In this document: piece after piece, positions 7,827-16,209 of the stretch
Numbering within the stretch: position 1 is the first letter of the stretch
Layout of the letters: each line of letters begins with the position of its first letter
Virus record (IMG/VR): IMGVR_UViG_3300017963_000188
Span: 62,001-126,000 of that record
Strand: one strand, 5' to 3'
From: a virus
DNA length: 64,000 nucleotides
Notes under the pieces: generated by a model
The model's input: the letters and a program-made list of their open reading frames with translations, nothing else
What the model was told of the DNA's origin: nothing
Databases searched by the model: none
Program-made: the position numbers and the translations under genes

Positions 7827-8213
7827 ATGAGAGGATTAGAATTTTGCAAAGAAGGTGGGAGTTACCAAGTCTATCTTGATGGGGACCTATTTTATGAAGC
7901 TGATGAAATAGCCATAGCTGTTGATTTTGACCCAGAGTACAAGACAAGTGTAGCTCATAAGCATGGGTCTGAAAAAGACGTTTCCCAATGGATCAGCAAG
8001 ACCAGAGAAGCATTTAGGTCAAAAGGATTCAATGATTATGCAGATCGTCTCATCATGATCAGTAGTGACAATTGGGATCTGGAAACATTGAATAGAATAT
8101 GGAATTGTACCGGATCTATCAACCAGTTCTTGAAGGAAAGTGGGATTACAACCGAGGACCTAAACCATTGTGGAGAGGCTGTGCCTGGATTTCAGGGTGT
8201 TCCTCTAATTTAG
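7827..8213 (+). CDS. Small acidic unknown protein
   Basis: A 128-residue protein. ATG at 7827 sits six bases after AGAGGAGG; an upstream in-frame ATG at 7767 lacks a site and would run through the promoter region. There is no recognised domain; the composition is acidic with several Trp. Its 3' end overlaps the convergent gene by 68 bases. Confidence 0.6.
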   Translation: MRGLEFCKEGGSYQVYLDGDLFYEADEIAIAVDFDPEYKTSVAHKHGSEKDVSQWISKTREAFRSKGFNDYADRLIMISSDNWDLETLNRIWNCTGSINQFLKESGITTEDLNHCGEAVPGFQGVPLI

Positions 8214-8376
8214 TATAGATCCTATCAGCAGCACTTTGAATCTGGTCGAATGGACCAGCATAGCCTTTCCTCACCAGCTCTTGCATCAAGAACTGGCTAT
8301 CAACCAGAAAGTCCTGCCGACGTTCAGCCATCCCAATGAACATTCTATATATTTCCGTCTCTATGTCTTTAACCAT
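8146..8376 (-). CDS. Small helical unknown protein
   Basis: A 76-residue, mostly helical protein behind GGAGGTTTGCC. TATA-rich sequence (GTATAGTG, GAGTATAGAAC) lies upstream at 8395-8420 and probably holds its promoter. The C-terminal third overlaps the convergent gene on the other strand. Confidence 0.55.
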   Translation of the reverse strand: MVKDIETEIYRMFIGMAERRQDFLVDSQFLMQELVRKGYAGPFDQIQSAADRIYTKLEEHPEIQAQPLHNGLGPRL

Positions 8377-8477
8377 GGCAAACCTCCATAGTTCTATACT
8401 CTAAGTATACACTATACTTATCATCTAATCTAGAACTTTGGTTAAGATTTGCAATAATTTTTTTTAATTAGCTGAGA

Positions 8478-8765
8478 TTATTCAGAAATCTGTACCCAAC
8501 TTTCCCCCTTTTCAAGCCTCCATTTCTCACCATCTTTCTCCAAAGTGACGGTATCAGGACTCAAAAGGTTAGGTGGTTCAAGACCATTACAGAATTCTAG
8601 AAATACTCCTGGGACAATTTCTTGAGTTCCTTCTGGACAGGTGACAAGTTCTCCCAGCATCTTTTCTGCTGTTTCCATTGCCTCTTCCACCCCAAGGGAC
8701 TCTTTGATCTTCACCGACTCTGTTATCTTAGCAGCCAGTTTCCTTAAATGCTCTGATGGTTTCAT
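8478..8765 (-). CDS. Leader-bearing small protein (LRKLA type)
   Basis: A 95-residue protein. The N-terminus SEHLRKLAAKITES is an amphipathic helix like SAQLRRLAKEI (35.7 kb), SKELKKIAKNI (10.4 kb) and the internal SSQLRKLARSI at 2.65 kb. The rest (PGVFLEFCNG, then a C-terminal beta segment) is unrecognised. The shared N-terminus on otherwise unrelated proteins suggests a targeting or processing signal. For scale, T4 internal proteins carry a roughly ten-residue capsid-targeting N-terminus that is cleaved off; that comparison is inference. Confidence 0.65.
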   Translation of the reverse strand: MKPSEHLRKLAAKITESVKIKESLGVEEAMETAEKMLGELVTCPEGTQEIVPGVFLEFCNGLEPPNLLSPDTVTLEKDGEKWRLEKGESWVQISE

Positions 8766-8814
8766 TAGTCACCTCTCATTTCTATTATACTCAAGATACA
8801 AAATTTTTATCTAC

Positions 8815-8840
8815 AAATTTCTGGTTTTGTCCGGTATATA
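8815..8840 (+). promoter_or_regulatory. Bipartite promoter-like element before the ATPase-zincin gene
   Basis: AAATTTCTG is followed seven bases later by CCGGTATATA, then GAGGAGGTG. This matches the two-part arrangement seen at 39.6, 40.25, 41.67 and 42.39 kb (AAAAATCTG, spacer, C-GTATA, ribosome site). Confidence 0.5.
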
Positions 8841-8859
8841 TGGTTTGAGGAGGTGTGAC

Positions 8860-10293
8860 ATGTGGTTTGACGTAGATAAAGATGGGCTGTCAAAGTTGCT
8901 TGCCAAACGGGGTAAAGAGTTCGTCCTGTTTGAACTGATCCAAAATGCCTGGGATACTGACACCAAAGAAGTATACATTTATCTCAAGAAGCTTACAGGT
9001 AGACCTCTAGCAGAACTTGAGGTTGAAGATGAAGACCCTGAAGGTTTTGCAGACTTGGCTCACAGCTACACCTTATTTGCTGAGAGTCTGAAGAAAGGAG
9101 ACCCTTCTAAAAGAGGTCGATTCAATCTGGGTGAGAAGCTCGTTTTGGCTCTCTGCAAATCAGCAGAAGTGTCAAGCACCAAAGGGACAGTCATCTTTCT
9201 AGAAGACGGAACTCGGAAACGATCTCGTCGTAAGTTGGAAGCTGGTAGTATTTTCAAAGCCCAAATCAAAATGACTCAAGAGGAGTATGAGAAGGTCTGT
9301 GAAGAGGTCCAGAAGCTCATCCCTCCCCCAGGTATCAAGACTCATTTTAATGGTCATATGTTGGAACGTCGTAAGCCTGTGACCACTTTCCAAGCCCCTC
9401 TACAGACCGTGAAATCAGATGATGAAGGGAACCTGACCAGGACGGTCAGGAAATGTGATGTATCTGTCTATGAACCAAAGGAAGGTGAGGTAGCCCATAT
9501 ATACGAAATGGGCATTCCTGTAGTTGAAACGGGAGACTTCTATCATATCGATGTTGGACAGAAAGTCCCATTAAACATGGACCGTGATAATGTGCCCCCT
9601 TCATTCCGTAAAACCCTCAGAACTTTGGTGCTGAATGAGACCTACAATCTTGTTCCTGAAGAAGAGGCTTCCAAGCCTTGGGTCAATGAAGCTTTAGAAC
9701 ATGAACAAGTGAGTAAGGAAGCTGTAAACACCACTCTCACCAAACGGTTTGGAGAGAAACGAGCCATTTACGACATGAAAGACAAGGAGGCTAATAACCG
9801 TCTCACTTCTGAAGGTTACCAGGTTATGTATGGTGGTTCCTTCTCTAAACCAGCATGGGAAAATATCAAGAAGCATGAAGCTGCTCTTCCATCTGGTGTG
9901 ATTCGGCCCACTCCCAAACCTTACGGTGATGGTCCCGATACAGTAGAGATTATCCCAGAGCACAAATGGACTCCAGGGATGAAACGAGTTGTGAAGCTGG
10001 CAAAAGAACTAGCCATGTCTCTAATGGAAGTTGAGCTAACAGTCAGGATCGTTAGAGCTAAGAATAGTTTTGGAGCCTGTTACGGTGATGACCGTCTTGA
10101 TCTAAATCTTGATGCTCTGGGGCATCGTTGGTTTAACAGCTATAATCTAGAGGAAATTCTAGATTTATTGATCCATGAATTTGGGCATCATTACGAAAGT
10201 AATCATCTGAGTGATAGATATTACAATGCCTTATCCAGCCTTGCTGCTCAGCTAGCCGTCCTGGCTCTAGAATGCCCAGATCTCTTTGATTGA
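8860..10293 (+). CDS. GHKL-type ATPase fused to a zinc metallopeptidase-like domain
   Basis: A 477-residue protein. The N-terminal half has a GHKL (HSP90/gyrase/MutL-type) ATP site: FELIQNAWDTDTKEV (N-box, residues 21-35), an EDEDP-G segment, and KRGRFNLGEKLVLALC near residue 90. T4 rIIA belongs to the same broad group. The C-terminal part (about 380-470) has LLIHEFGHHYESNH. The His, His and His at positions 1, 5 and 11 of HEFGHHYESNH match the spacing of metzincin zinc ligands, with the usual Gly replaced. ATG at 8860 follows GAGGAGGTGTGAC. The pairing suggests an ATP-gated protease or a conflict-type protein (inference). Confidence 0.75.
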   Translation: MWFDVDKDGLSKLLAKRGKEFVLFELIQNAWDTDTKEVYIYLKKLTGRPLAELEVEDEDPEGFADLAHSYTLFAESLKKGDPSKRGRFNLGEKLVLALCKSAEVSSTKGTVIFLEDGTRKRSRRKLEAGSIFKAQIKMTQEEYEKVCEEVQKLIPPPGIKTHFNGHMLERRKPVTTFQAPLQTVKSDDEGNLTRTVRKCDVSVYEPKEGEVAHIYEMGIPVVETGDFYHIDVGQKVPLNMDRDNVPPSFRKTLRTLVLNETYNLVPEEEASKPWVNEALEHEQVSKEAVNTTLTKRFGEKRAIYDMKDKEANNRLTSEGYQVMYGGSFSKPAWENIKKHEAALPSGVIRPTPKPYGDGPDTVEIIPEHKWTPGMKRVVKLAKELAMSLMEVELTVRIVRAKNSFGACYGDDRLDLNLDALGHRWFNSYNLEEILDLLIHEFGHHYESNHLSDRYYNALSSLAAQLAVLALECPDLFD

Positions 10294-10352
10294 TTTTTTA
10301 TTTATATAGAACTAAAGTAGCATTGAAACCAAGCTCTTTGTAGGAGATAGGA

Positions 10353-10766
10353 ATGTTAAGTAAAGAACTGAAAAAGATTGCAAAGAACATTAATAACCCC
10401 CCGAAGACTTCTGCCTTCATGGAGCCTGAAATCATCTTGGATGATTGGGTTTCTGTCGATGGTCCTATGGGTGGGGAGTCTACCCCTGCTGAATATATAG
10501 ATCTTGATGAAGTAGCTGAACTTCAGAAAGAGATTGATGAAAAGGGTGAAGTCTCTCTGGAAGGAACTTCATTGAATGACTACTTCGAGAACCGTTCAGC
10601 CTATGAGATTGAAGTCTCCAAGGGATATGGTGCTCGTCTTTCAGCTCCTGGATATATGGATGCCACAGGTTGGTCTGTTTTTGACACTGAGGCAGAGGCC
10701 CGAGAATATCTGATGGAGACATATGACCTAGATGAAAATCTTGAAGAGATTGAAGAAGATTGGTAG
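10353..10766 (+). CDS. Leader-bearing acidic protein (LKKIA type)
   Basis: A 137-residue acidic protein that starts MLSKELKKIAKNI, one of the LRKLA-like leaders in this window. The remainder ends in a run of acidic residues (DLDENLEEIEEDW). No known domain. It lies 60 bases after the ATPase-zincin gene and meets a convergent gene end to end. Confidence 0.65.
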   Translation: MLSKELKKIAKNINNPPKTSAFMEPEIILDDWVSVDGPMGGESTPAEYIDLDEVAELQKEIDEKGEVSLEGTSLNDYFENRSAYEIEVSKGYGARLSAPGYMDATGWSVFDTEAEAREYLMETYDLDENLEEIEEDW

Positions 10767-11027
10767 TTAATCTATAGTCGCACCACTCGTAGCATGTGTT
10801 GACCAATAGATACCCCCATCTACAACTATTGTTCTACAATTGCATTGCTTGATTTCTGGACTCCAGATGGTTTTACATCTAGGACATTCCCATCCCTGAT
10901 TTATTTGCACAGATTCAAATGTGACCTTAATCTTGTTTGGATTGTTGGGACAGTTCCAAGCATGATTACCTGCCGTATCCATTTCACAACATGGACACCC
11001 ACCTGGTCTGTTTGCATAATCATCCAT
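10767..11027 (-). CDS. Double zinc-ribbon small protein
   Basis: An 86-residue protein with CPCC and C (residues 11-14, 26), then CPRC (49-52) and CNC, enough ligands for two zinc sites. The start follows GGAGGTGTAAA. Divergent from the acidic gene at 11.08 kb. No specific function. Confidence 0.6.
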   Translation of the reverse strand: MDDYANRPGGCPCCEMDTAGNHAWNCPNNPNKIKVTFESVQINQGWECPRCKTIWSPEIKQCNCRTIVVDGGIYWSTHATSGATID

Positions 11028-11082
11028 TTTACACCTCCAAAATAATTATTCTCTGGTAATATATTAAAAGGAGGTGATTATT

Positions 11083-11268
11083 ATGTCCACAATTTTAATT
11101 GAATACGATGAAGAAATAGTGGTTGAGGATCGGGATGCTAAACTCTTTGTGATCCAAGGTGAAGAGATGTGGGTTCCAGAGTCTTTGATTGACCATCAAG
11201 ATGAAGATGACCAAACTATAGAAATTCCTCGATGGAAAGCAAAAGACCTGGGACTCATAGAAGATTGA
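11083..11268 (+). CDS. Small acidic protein
   Basis: A 61-residue protein, strongly acidic (many D and E). ATG at 11083 follows AAGGAGGTGATTATT. It shares its direction and spacing with the next gene, the 225-residue acidic protein. Both could mimic DNA charge, but nothing shows it. Confidence 0.6.
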   Translation: MSTILIEYDEEIVVEDRDAKLFVIQGEEMWVPESLIDHQDEDDQTIEIPRWKAKDLGLIED

Positions 11269-11326
11269 TATCCTTTTTATATTCTCTAGAAATGAGTTAG
11301 ATTTCTACTTTCAAGGAGATATAAAA

Positions 11327-12004
11327 ATGAAAACAGCAACCATGGAAGAACTTGTTGAAGAATATAGTCTTGATGATTCCCAATCCAAAATCATCAATGA
11401 ATTCCTCGAAGAGCTAGACTTTGAACCTGATGATGTAGATGCTATCGAGGAAGGAGAAGGATATACCAGAGCCGGTATGAGAGTGGAGATTGGGAGTCAA
11501 GAATTCCTGATCTTTGAAGACTATGATGATGCTGAAGAAGAGGCCAAACAAGATGTCCTCAATCTGATTGAAGAGATTGGTCTTGGGGACATGAACTACT
11601 GGCAGCAATTTGTTGATGAAGACAAAGCAGAAAGTTTCTTCCGTGACGTATATATGGAATGGAATTATGGCTATGCTAATGACATCGAGAGTGAGTCTGC
11701 TAGTGATAGTGACTATGACAACCGTCTCGAAGAGGAAATGGCTGAACGTGGTGCCGATGACATGGATGAGTTTGTCGAGATGATGACTGATGAACAAATC
11801 GATGAAGGTGATGGTGGATTTGAATATTACAAAAACAATTTTGGTGAAGAAGAAGCTCAAAAACTTCTCATTGACCAAAACTTGGTTGATATCGATGCCT
11901 ATGCAGAATACTGTGTCAACACCGATGGTGTAGCTCACTTCCTGGGTCGTTACGATGGTAATGAATACGGTGGGTACAGTTGGTATGCTTATCGGCAGAA
12001 CTAG
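11327..12004 (+). CDS. Very acidic protein with AHFLGRYDGNE tail motif
   Basis: A 225-residue protein with long runs of Asp and Glu and very few basic residues. The C-terminus reads DGVAHFLGRYDGNEYGG and then WYAYRQ, a pattern I recall from uncharacterised jumbo-phage proteins. The charge suggests a DNA mimic, such as an anti-restriction factor, but this is inference. It ends four bases into the convergent gene. Confidence 0.65.
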   Translation: MKTATMEELVEEYSLDDSQSKIINEFLEELDFEPDDVDAIEEGEGYTRAGMRVEIGSQEFLIFEDYDDAEEEAKQDVLNLIEEIGLGDMNYWQQFVDEDKAESFFRDVYMEWNYGYANDIESESASDSDYDNRLEEEMAERGADDMDEFVEMMTDEQIDEGDGGFEYYKNNFGEEEAQKLLIDQNLVDIDAYAEYCVNTDGVAHFLGRYDGNEYGGYSWYAYRQN

Positions 12005-12228
12005 AGAACCCCAGCTTTAACATCCTCACGTCTCTTTTTGGTACGTTTCAATAATTCATTAGGTTCCCAAGTACGTCCCGTTTTAAATGTGCTGCATGGG
12101 AAAGGTCTATCATACACAAGGTTGTAGTCTACAGATAACTGCCCTGTATGCCTAGCCTCTTGGTCATAAGGAAAGCATGGGAAATGTTTGCAGGTAATGC
12201 AAATTATTTCTTCTTTTCTGAATTCCAT
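12001..12228 (-). CDS. Small cysteine-containing protein
   Basis: A 75-residue protein with CITC-x5-C near the N-terminus (residues 10-19) and a basic C-terminus (LLKRTKKRREDV). It starts three bases after the stop of the phosphoesterase gene upstream, so it is in the same operon. Function unknown. Confidence 0.6.
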   Translation of the reverse strand: MEFRKEEIICITCKHFPCFPYDQEARHTGQLSVDYNLVYDRPFPCSTFKTGRTWEPNELLKRTKKRREDVKAGVL

Positions 12229-12231
12229 AAT

Positions 12232-12954
12232 TCATATAGTGACTATTAATTGATCATTGAAACCTTGGTTCTCATCCATCTTGACATATCCAAACGGATT
12301 ACAAATAACCCTGGTTTCATCTATCATGTAATCCTTTGAATCGTGCATATGACCATGAATCCAAATTTTTGGTTTTTGTTTCATAATCATCTTCTCTACA
12401 TCACATACAAAAAATGGATTCAATGTGGATGCTTTATATTCATCTCCCACACTTTGATAACTAGGGGCATGATGAGTGATCACTACATCTCCTGGTCTCA
12501 TATTGTTACGTAGAAATTCAAGACCTTTGCTATTTTTACGATACACATGTTTCCTGAAATCTTTAATTTGATTGAAATCATTAAGGTTATGTTCATACCC
12601 CACGGCTCGATAATCAAATGGAAACCACATGGTAGTGCCAAGAAATCTCTGACCTCCACACACCACCAGACCAGGGTTGAGCACCTTGAATTTATCAGTG
12701 GAACATGATTCTAATATAGCATCAACAACTTCAAATGATGTGGTGTAATACTCATGGTTACCTGGTACATACAAGATGTCCACAGGATATTTATCACATA
12801 ACAGTTCTATGACCTTGACCAAACGACCTCCCACAGAGAGATCCCCAGCAATGATCAGCAAGTCAACTCCTTCAGGATTCAGTGAATCAATGAAAGACCG
12901 TCCTTGATCCTGATGGAATTCAAGATGTAGATCTGACAAAATTTGTATATTCAT
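12232..12954 (-). CDS. Calcineurin-like metallophosphoesterase
   Basis: A 240-residue enzyme of the two-metal phosphoesterase fold. All motifs are present in order: SDLHLEF (7-13), IAGDLS (35-40), VPGNHEYY (63-70), ITHHAPS (159-165) and HGHMHDS (200-206). Members split phosphomonoesters, diesters or nucleotides; the substrate is not visible. The family includes phage 2',3'-phosphatases involved in RNA ends, which would fit the RNA-repair genes elsewhere here, but that is inference. The start follows AGGAGAGGGAT. Confidence 0.9.
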   Translation of the reverse strand: MNIQILSDLHLEFHQDQGRSFIDSLNPEGVDLLIIAGDLSVGGRLVKVIELLCDKYPVDILYVPGNHEYYTTSFEVVDAILESCSTDKFKVLNPGLVVCGGQRFLGTTMWFPFDYRAVGYEHNLNDFNQIKDFRKHVYRKNSKGLEFLRNNMRPGDVVITHHAPSYQSVGDEYKASTLNPFFVCDVEKMIMKQKPKIWIHGHMHDSKDYMIDETRVICNPFGYVKMDENQGFNDQLIVTI

Positions 12955-13018
12955 ATCCCTCTCCTACACAGAGCCTCAAATATAGAATACCAATGATGTT
13001 TGATTTTACAGCAGATGC

Positions 13019-13585
13019 TTATTTGATCAAAGACCAAAATTCTTCTGGGTCTTTAAGGGATTTAGATTCTAGAATCATCACTGATTTTAGTAGATTAACA
13101 GCTTTCTTTTTACCATCCCATTTAAGTGTGATGAGATTAGTATCTGTGAATTCATAATCTATCGGGTCATCTACATCTAGATTTATAGTGTCTAGGGCAT
13201 CATCAAACCGTAGTTCTAGATCAGTCAGTAACTTCTCCAACTGTTTTCGTGGTACTCCCCAGACAGGATCAGAACCCCAATTTTGTTCTGTAGAAGAAGC
13301 CGATTCAAGCTCTTCCATTGCAGTGTTGAGGTCATCTTTCTTGAGAGCCTTGATTGCAGCATCACCATATTTGGATGCTGATTTAGCATCTTCCTGAACT
13401 CTTCTTGAATACAGCTCAGCTTCTTCTTGCACTTCTTGTGGCATCTCTTCAGTGGCACTTCCTGACCCCTCAAGAAAATATGTCTCTCCATCATGGTCTT
13501 GAAAAGCATTAGCCCAATCCCAATCGGTCCAATCATTTTGTGCTTTTTCTATAGCTGAAATTATTCTATCTACTTCTGGTAGCAT
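13019..13585 (-). CDS. Acidic helical protein with leader-like N-terminus
   Basis: A 188-residue protein. Residues 4-15 (EVDRIISAIEKAQ) resemble the SRVIERSKKAQ leader of the protein at 46.7 kb. The rest is helical and rich in Glu, Ser and Ala, with a possible coiled coil at 55-100. A Trp-rich WTDWDW follows the leader. No known domain. Confidence 0.6.
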   Translation of the reverse strand: MLPEVDRIISAIEKAQNDWTDWDWANAFQDHDGETYFLEGSGSATEEMPQEVQEEAELYSRRVQEDAKSASKYGDAAIKALKKDDLNTAMEELESASSTEQNWGSDPVWGVPRKQLEKLLTDLELRFDDALDTINLDVDDPIDYEFTDTNLITLKWDGKKKAVNLLKSVMILESKSLKDPEEFWSLIK

Positions 13586-13669
13586 GGCTCACTCCTTTAT
13601 AGATAATACCAATATAAATAGATTTATAATCCTTCTTTATGATTCAATATATAGAACTGGAGGTACAAT

Positions 13670-14680
13670 ATGGGTAATGAAAAATACCAGGATGGAAGCA
13701 GCATCTGTGTTGTGGCAAAAGTACCTGAACATATCGCTTGTCAATTCCCAAAAGATGCTGATGAAGATGCTGATGATCCACATATCACAGTGCTTTATAT
13801 TGGTGATATGCCTAGAGAGAAGACAGGCACATTAATCAATACCTGCAAAAACATTTTTGGTCAGATACCATTTTTACGAGCAAGGTTAGATTCGAAGGTC
13901 TCATACTTTGACCCCTCAGATAGCTCAGAGGGTCGTAGAGTAGCTAAACTAGATGTTAAATGCCCTGACCTTCATTATTTCCACAAGCGTCTCTGGGACG
14001 AATTAGAAGGTGCTGGTGTGGATGTAGCTCATTCATTCCCTGAATACCATCCTCATGTCACTTTGGATTACATAGAACCAGACACTGAATATGAAGGTCC
14101 AGTACCTAATGGTGAATGGGATATTGATGGTATTGAGATTTGGGGGTGGGAAGATCATATCAGAATCCCGTTTATCAGCATTGAAATCATAGCTGATAAT
14201 GTTGTAGCTAGGGTCTTAGCAAACCGTGTAGTTTCTAGAGTTATGCAAGCACAATGGTCACGTCTAAAAAATCACTTCAATGTCAGAAACCCTCTGTTCC
14301 ATGCCACTACTGGACCCCGTGCTATGAAAGTCATTGAAGAAGGATTCAAATCAGATAGTGGATATTCTGATTACGGGATGGGAAATGTTTTGGGAGTCTC
14401 TTTCTCAAGAAGCCTCGAATATCTATTAGGAGGTCACTTCGGGAATGCTATCTTTGTGGTAGATAAAGATGAACTTGGGAGCAAGTTCAAAGTAGATCAT
14501 GTAGAGTCTTATCCAGAAGAACGAGAAGAGAGGGTAGTCACCAAACACCTTCCACCCAAATACATCAAGGGATTAATCTTCAATGGTAAGCTATTGAAAG
14601 GAGACTTCCCATACTTTTCATCACTACCTTTTCCAGTTGTGCATCGACCAAAAAGTGACTGGGTATTGATTGGAGAATGA
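13670..14680 (+). CDS. 2H phosphoesterase fused to an ADP-ribosyltransferase-like domain
   Basis: A 336-residue two-domain protein behind GGAGGTACAAT. Residues 1-175 carry the paired HxT motifs of 2H phosphoesterases: H38-I-T40 and H129-V-T131. Such enzymes open 2',3' or 1'',2'' cyclic phosphates. Residues 179-197 (ARVLANRVVSRVMQ) resemble the SRVI leaders used by other proteins here. Residues 205-336 look like an ART fold: FHATT (210-214), GVSFSRSL (242-249) and an acidic EEREERV (283-289) that could supply the catalytic Glu. The ART call is weaker than the 2H call. The two activities could act on tRNA ends and ADP-ribosylated by-products. Confidence 0.75.
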   Translation: MGNEKYQDGSSICVVAKVPEHIACQFPKDADEDADDPHITVLYIGDMPREKTGTLINTCKNIFGQIPFLRARLDSKVSYFDPSDSSEGRRVAKLDVKCPDLHYFHKRLWDELEGAGVDVAHSFPEYHPHVTLDYIEPDTEYEGPVPNGEWDIDGIEIWGWEDHIRIPFISIEIIADNVVARVLANRVVSRVMQAQWSRLKNHFNVRNPLFHATTGPRAMKVIEEGFKSDSGYSDYGMGNVLGVSFSRSLEYLLGGHFGNAIFVVDKDELGSKFKVDHVESYPEEREERVVTKHLPPKYIKGLIFNGKLLKGDFPYFSSLPFPVVHRPKSDWVLIGE

Positions 14681-14681
14681 C

Positions 14682-15164
14682 ATGAAATATGTATTACACA
14701 TCTGGGGTACTATCATTTGGTTACCAATTTCACTTCTCTTCTATCTGTTCTATATTGGCCCCTGCCTTATATTCAAGCAACTATATTGGGATGGCTGGGC
14801 AGATTTCTTAATACCCAAGTTTGTGGTTAAAGAAGATACAGCAGCAGCCTGGTTTCTTTCTCTATGGGGTGGTTGGTGGGGTCATGCATTACCAACATTT
14901 ATTGTGACAAGACATGATACAGATGATGAAAGACAGAAAAAAACTTTAGTCCATGAATGCCGTCATGTTTGGCAACTCTTTGTATTCTGGATCTTCCAAC
15001 CAATTATCTATGCTTGCCATACCCTATACCTATACATCTTCACAAAACGACATGCTTACTACGATAATTGGTTTGAACGGGATGCTCGTAGAGCTGCGGG
15101 TCAACTTGTAGACATCCCCCCTGAGATGTGGCGTGATCCTAACGATAGGTGGCCTTGGTGGTAG
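14682..15164 (+). CDS. Membrane protein with HExxH zincin motif
   Basis: A 160-residue protein with a hydrophobic N-terminal helix (about 5-30), a second near 60-75 and a third near 95-120. The segment TLVHECRHVWQ has HExxH; an Asp/Glu-rich WFERDARRAAG about 35 residues later could give the third zinc ligand. The pattern resembles DUF4157-type zincins. ATG at 14682 lies two bases past the previous stop, behind GGAG; TTG at 14670 is an alternative. Probably coupled to the 2H/ART gene. Confidence 0.6.
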   Translation: MKYVLHIWGTIIWLPISLLFYLFYIGPCLIFKQLYWDGWADFLIPKFVVKEDTAAAWFLSLWGGWWGHALPTFIVTRHDTDDERQKKTLVHECRHVWQLFVFWIFQPIIYACHTLYLYIFTKRHAYYDNWFERDARRAAGQLVDIPPEMWRDPNDRWPWW

Positions 15165-15461
15165 GTGAAGCGTAGCCCACTCAAATATGGCATACTCGTC
15201 AAGATCAAACAAGCCAAACCATGGTTCTGGAAAACGTGTGATAAATGTGGGGATCAGTACAAGAAAGAACAGATTTGGAAACTAATAATTGAATGGGAGG
15301 GGCCGATAGTTCCTCTACCTAACCCACATACCACATATCTTTGTTCACATTGCTGCCCTTCAAAAGATGTTGTGATATCTTTTCTAAAAACACAAATTCA
15401 AATACTGTATCGTTGGACAGAAGAGCGTTGGGGGAAAGAACCGAAGCTGATTATTCTCTAG
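15165..15461 (+). CDS. Small zinc-binding protein with GTG start
   Basis: A 98-residue protein that begins at GTG directly after the TAG of the membrane gene, behind GGTGG. It contains CDKC (25-28) and CSHCC (68-72), a likely zinc site. The rest is aromatic and basic. Unknown function. Confidence 0.55.
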   Translation: MKRSPLKYGILVKIKQAKPWFWKTCDKCGDQYKKEQIWKLIIEWEGPIVPLPNPHTTYLCSHCCPSKDVVISFLKTQIQILYRWTEERWGKEPKLIIL

Positions 15462-15701
15462 TTATTTCCCTTGAAATATAGGTTTTGAATCTGTAAATTC
15501 TTGGTCATAGAGAGCTAGTTCAGGTACATAATCTTTTCGTTCTCTAGTTAAATCTGCTACTCGATGGAACCTATCGATATGGAATTTGAGATGCTCTTTG
15601 CACAACGTAAATCCAAAAGCTGAATTGAAGGTTCCTAGCTTGCCACATTTAATCTTTGTTCCATTCTCCTTATAACCAATCGTTTGGTCACATCTTGTCA
15701 T
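15462..15701 (-). CDS. Small zinc-binding protein
   Basis: A 79-residue protein with C4, C19 and CKEH (34-37), a plausible CCCH zinc site. It starts inside the end of the phosphatase gene (14-base overlap) and so is co-translated with it. Function unknown. Confidence 0.55.
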   Translation of the reverse strand: MTRCDQTIGYKENGTKIKCGKLGTFNSAFGFTLCKEHLKFHIDRFHRVADLTRERKDYVPELALYDQEFTDSKPIFQGK

Positions 15702-16209
15702 CCTCAGATCCTTTAGCTATATCTTCGTAACCCCAATAGTTACTGACCTCTCTTAAAGATCTGAGTACAAAAGAGTTAGGGCGTATCTGTGGGTTGTCCC
15801 TTTTAAACCTTGAATAGTCTAGGTTTAATATATCGTTTATGAATGTGGCAACCGCTCCAGACCTAGCAATTCCAGCCATACAATGAACAACTAGCACTTC
15901 TCTAGAATCTCGTTTTTGTAGAGTATTGACAAACTCAATAATTTGTTTTGCCTGTTCTTTATTGAATAAAAAATCCTTAGATATAGAGCTGTCTTTTGAA
16001 ATTTCTTCAGGAGTGAGATCTCCAAATTGAAGTTGCAAAATATCTTTGCAACCGAGCATTGTTTTGAGACGTAGCTTTTCACTATTGGTGAGAGATTCTT
16101 CTATAGTGGTGGTGATGGAAATGAGATTCCAAGAATAGAAAGGTTCAATGCTCTTCGAAATCCAATGATAGATTTCTTGAATCGGGTATACTTTGATTTT
16201 CTGAATCAT
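15688..16209 (-). CDS. Dual-specificity protein phosphatase-like enzyme
   Basis: A 173-residue protein with the cysteine phosphatase loop HCMAGIARSG (C-x5-R) at about residues 109-118, preceded by a VLVVHC strand. A general-acid Asp could lie in the LQFGDLTPEEI segment. Such enzymes dephosphorylate Tyr/Ser/Thr residues or RNA 5' ends. It overlaps the upstream gene by 65 bases; the ATG at 16209 follows AGAAAGAAG, a weak site. Confidence 0.8.
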   Translation of the reverse strand: MIQKIKVYPIQEIYHWISKSIEPFYSWNLISITTTIEESLTNSEKLRLKTMLGCKDILQLQFGDLTPEEISKDSSISKDFLFNKEQAKQIIEFVNTLQKRDSREVLVVHCMAGIARSGAVATFINDILNLDYSRFKRDNPQIRPNSFVLRSLREVSNYWGYEDIAKGSEDDKM

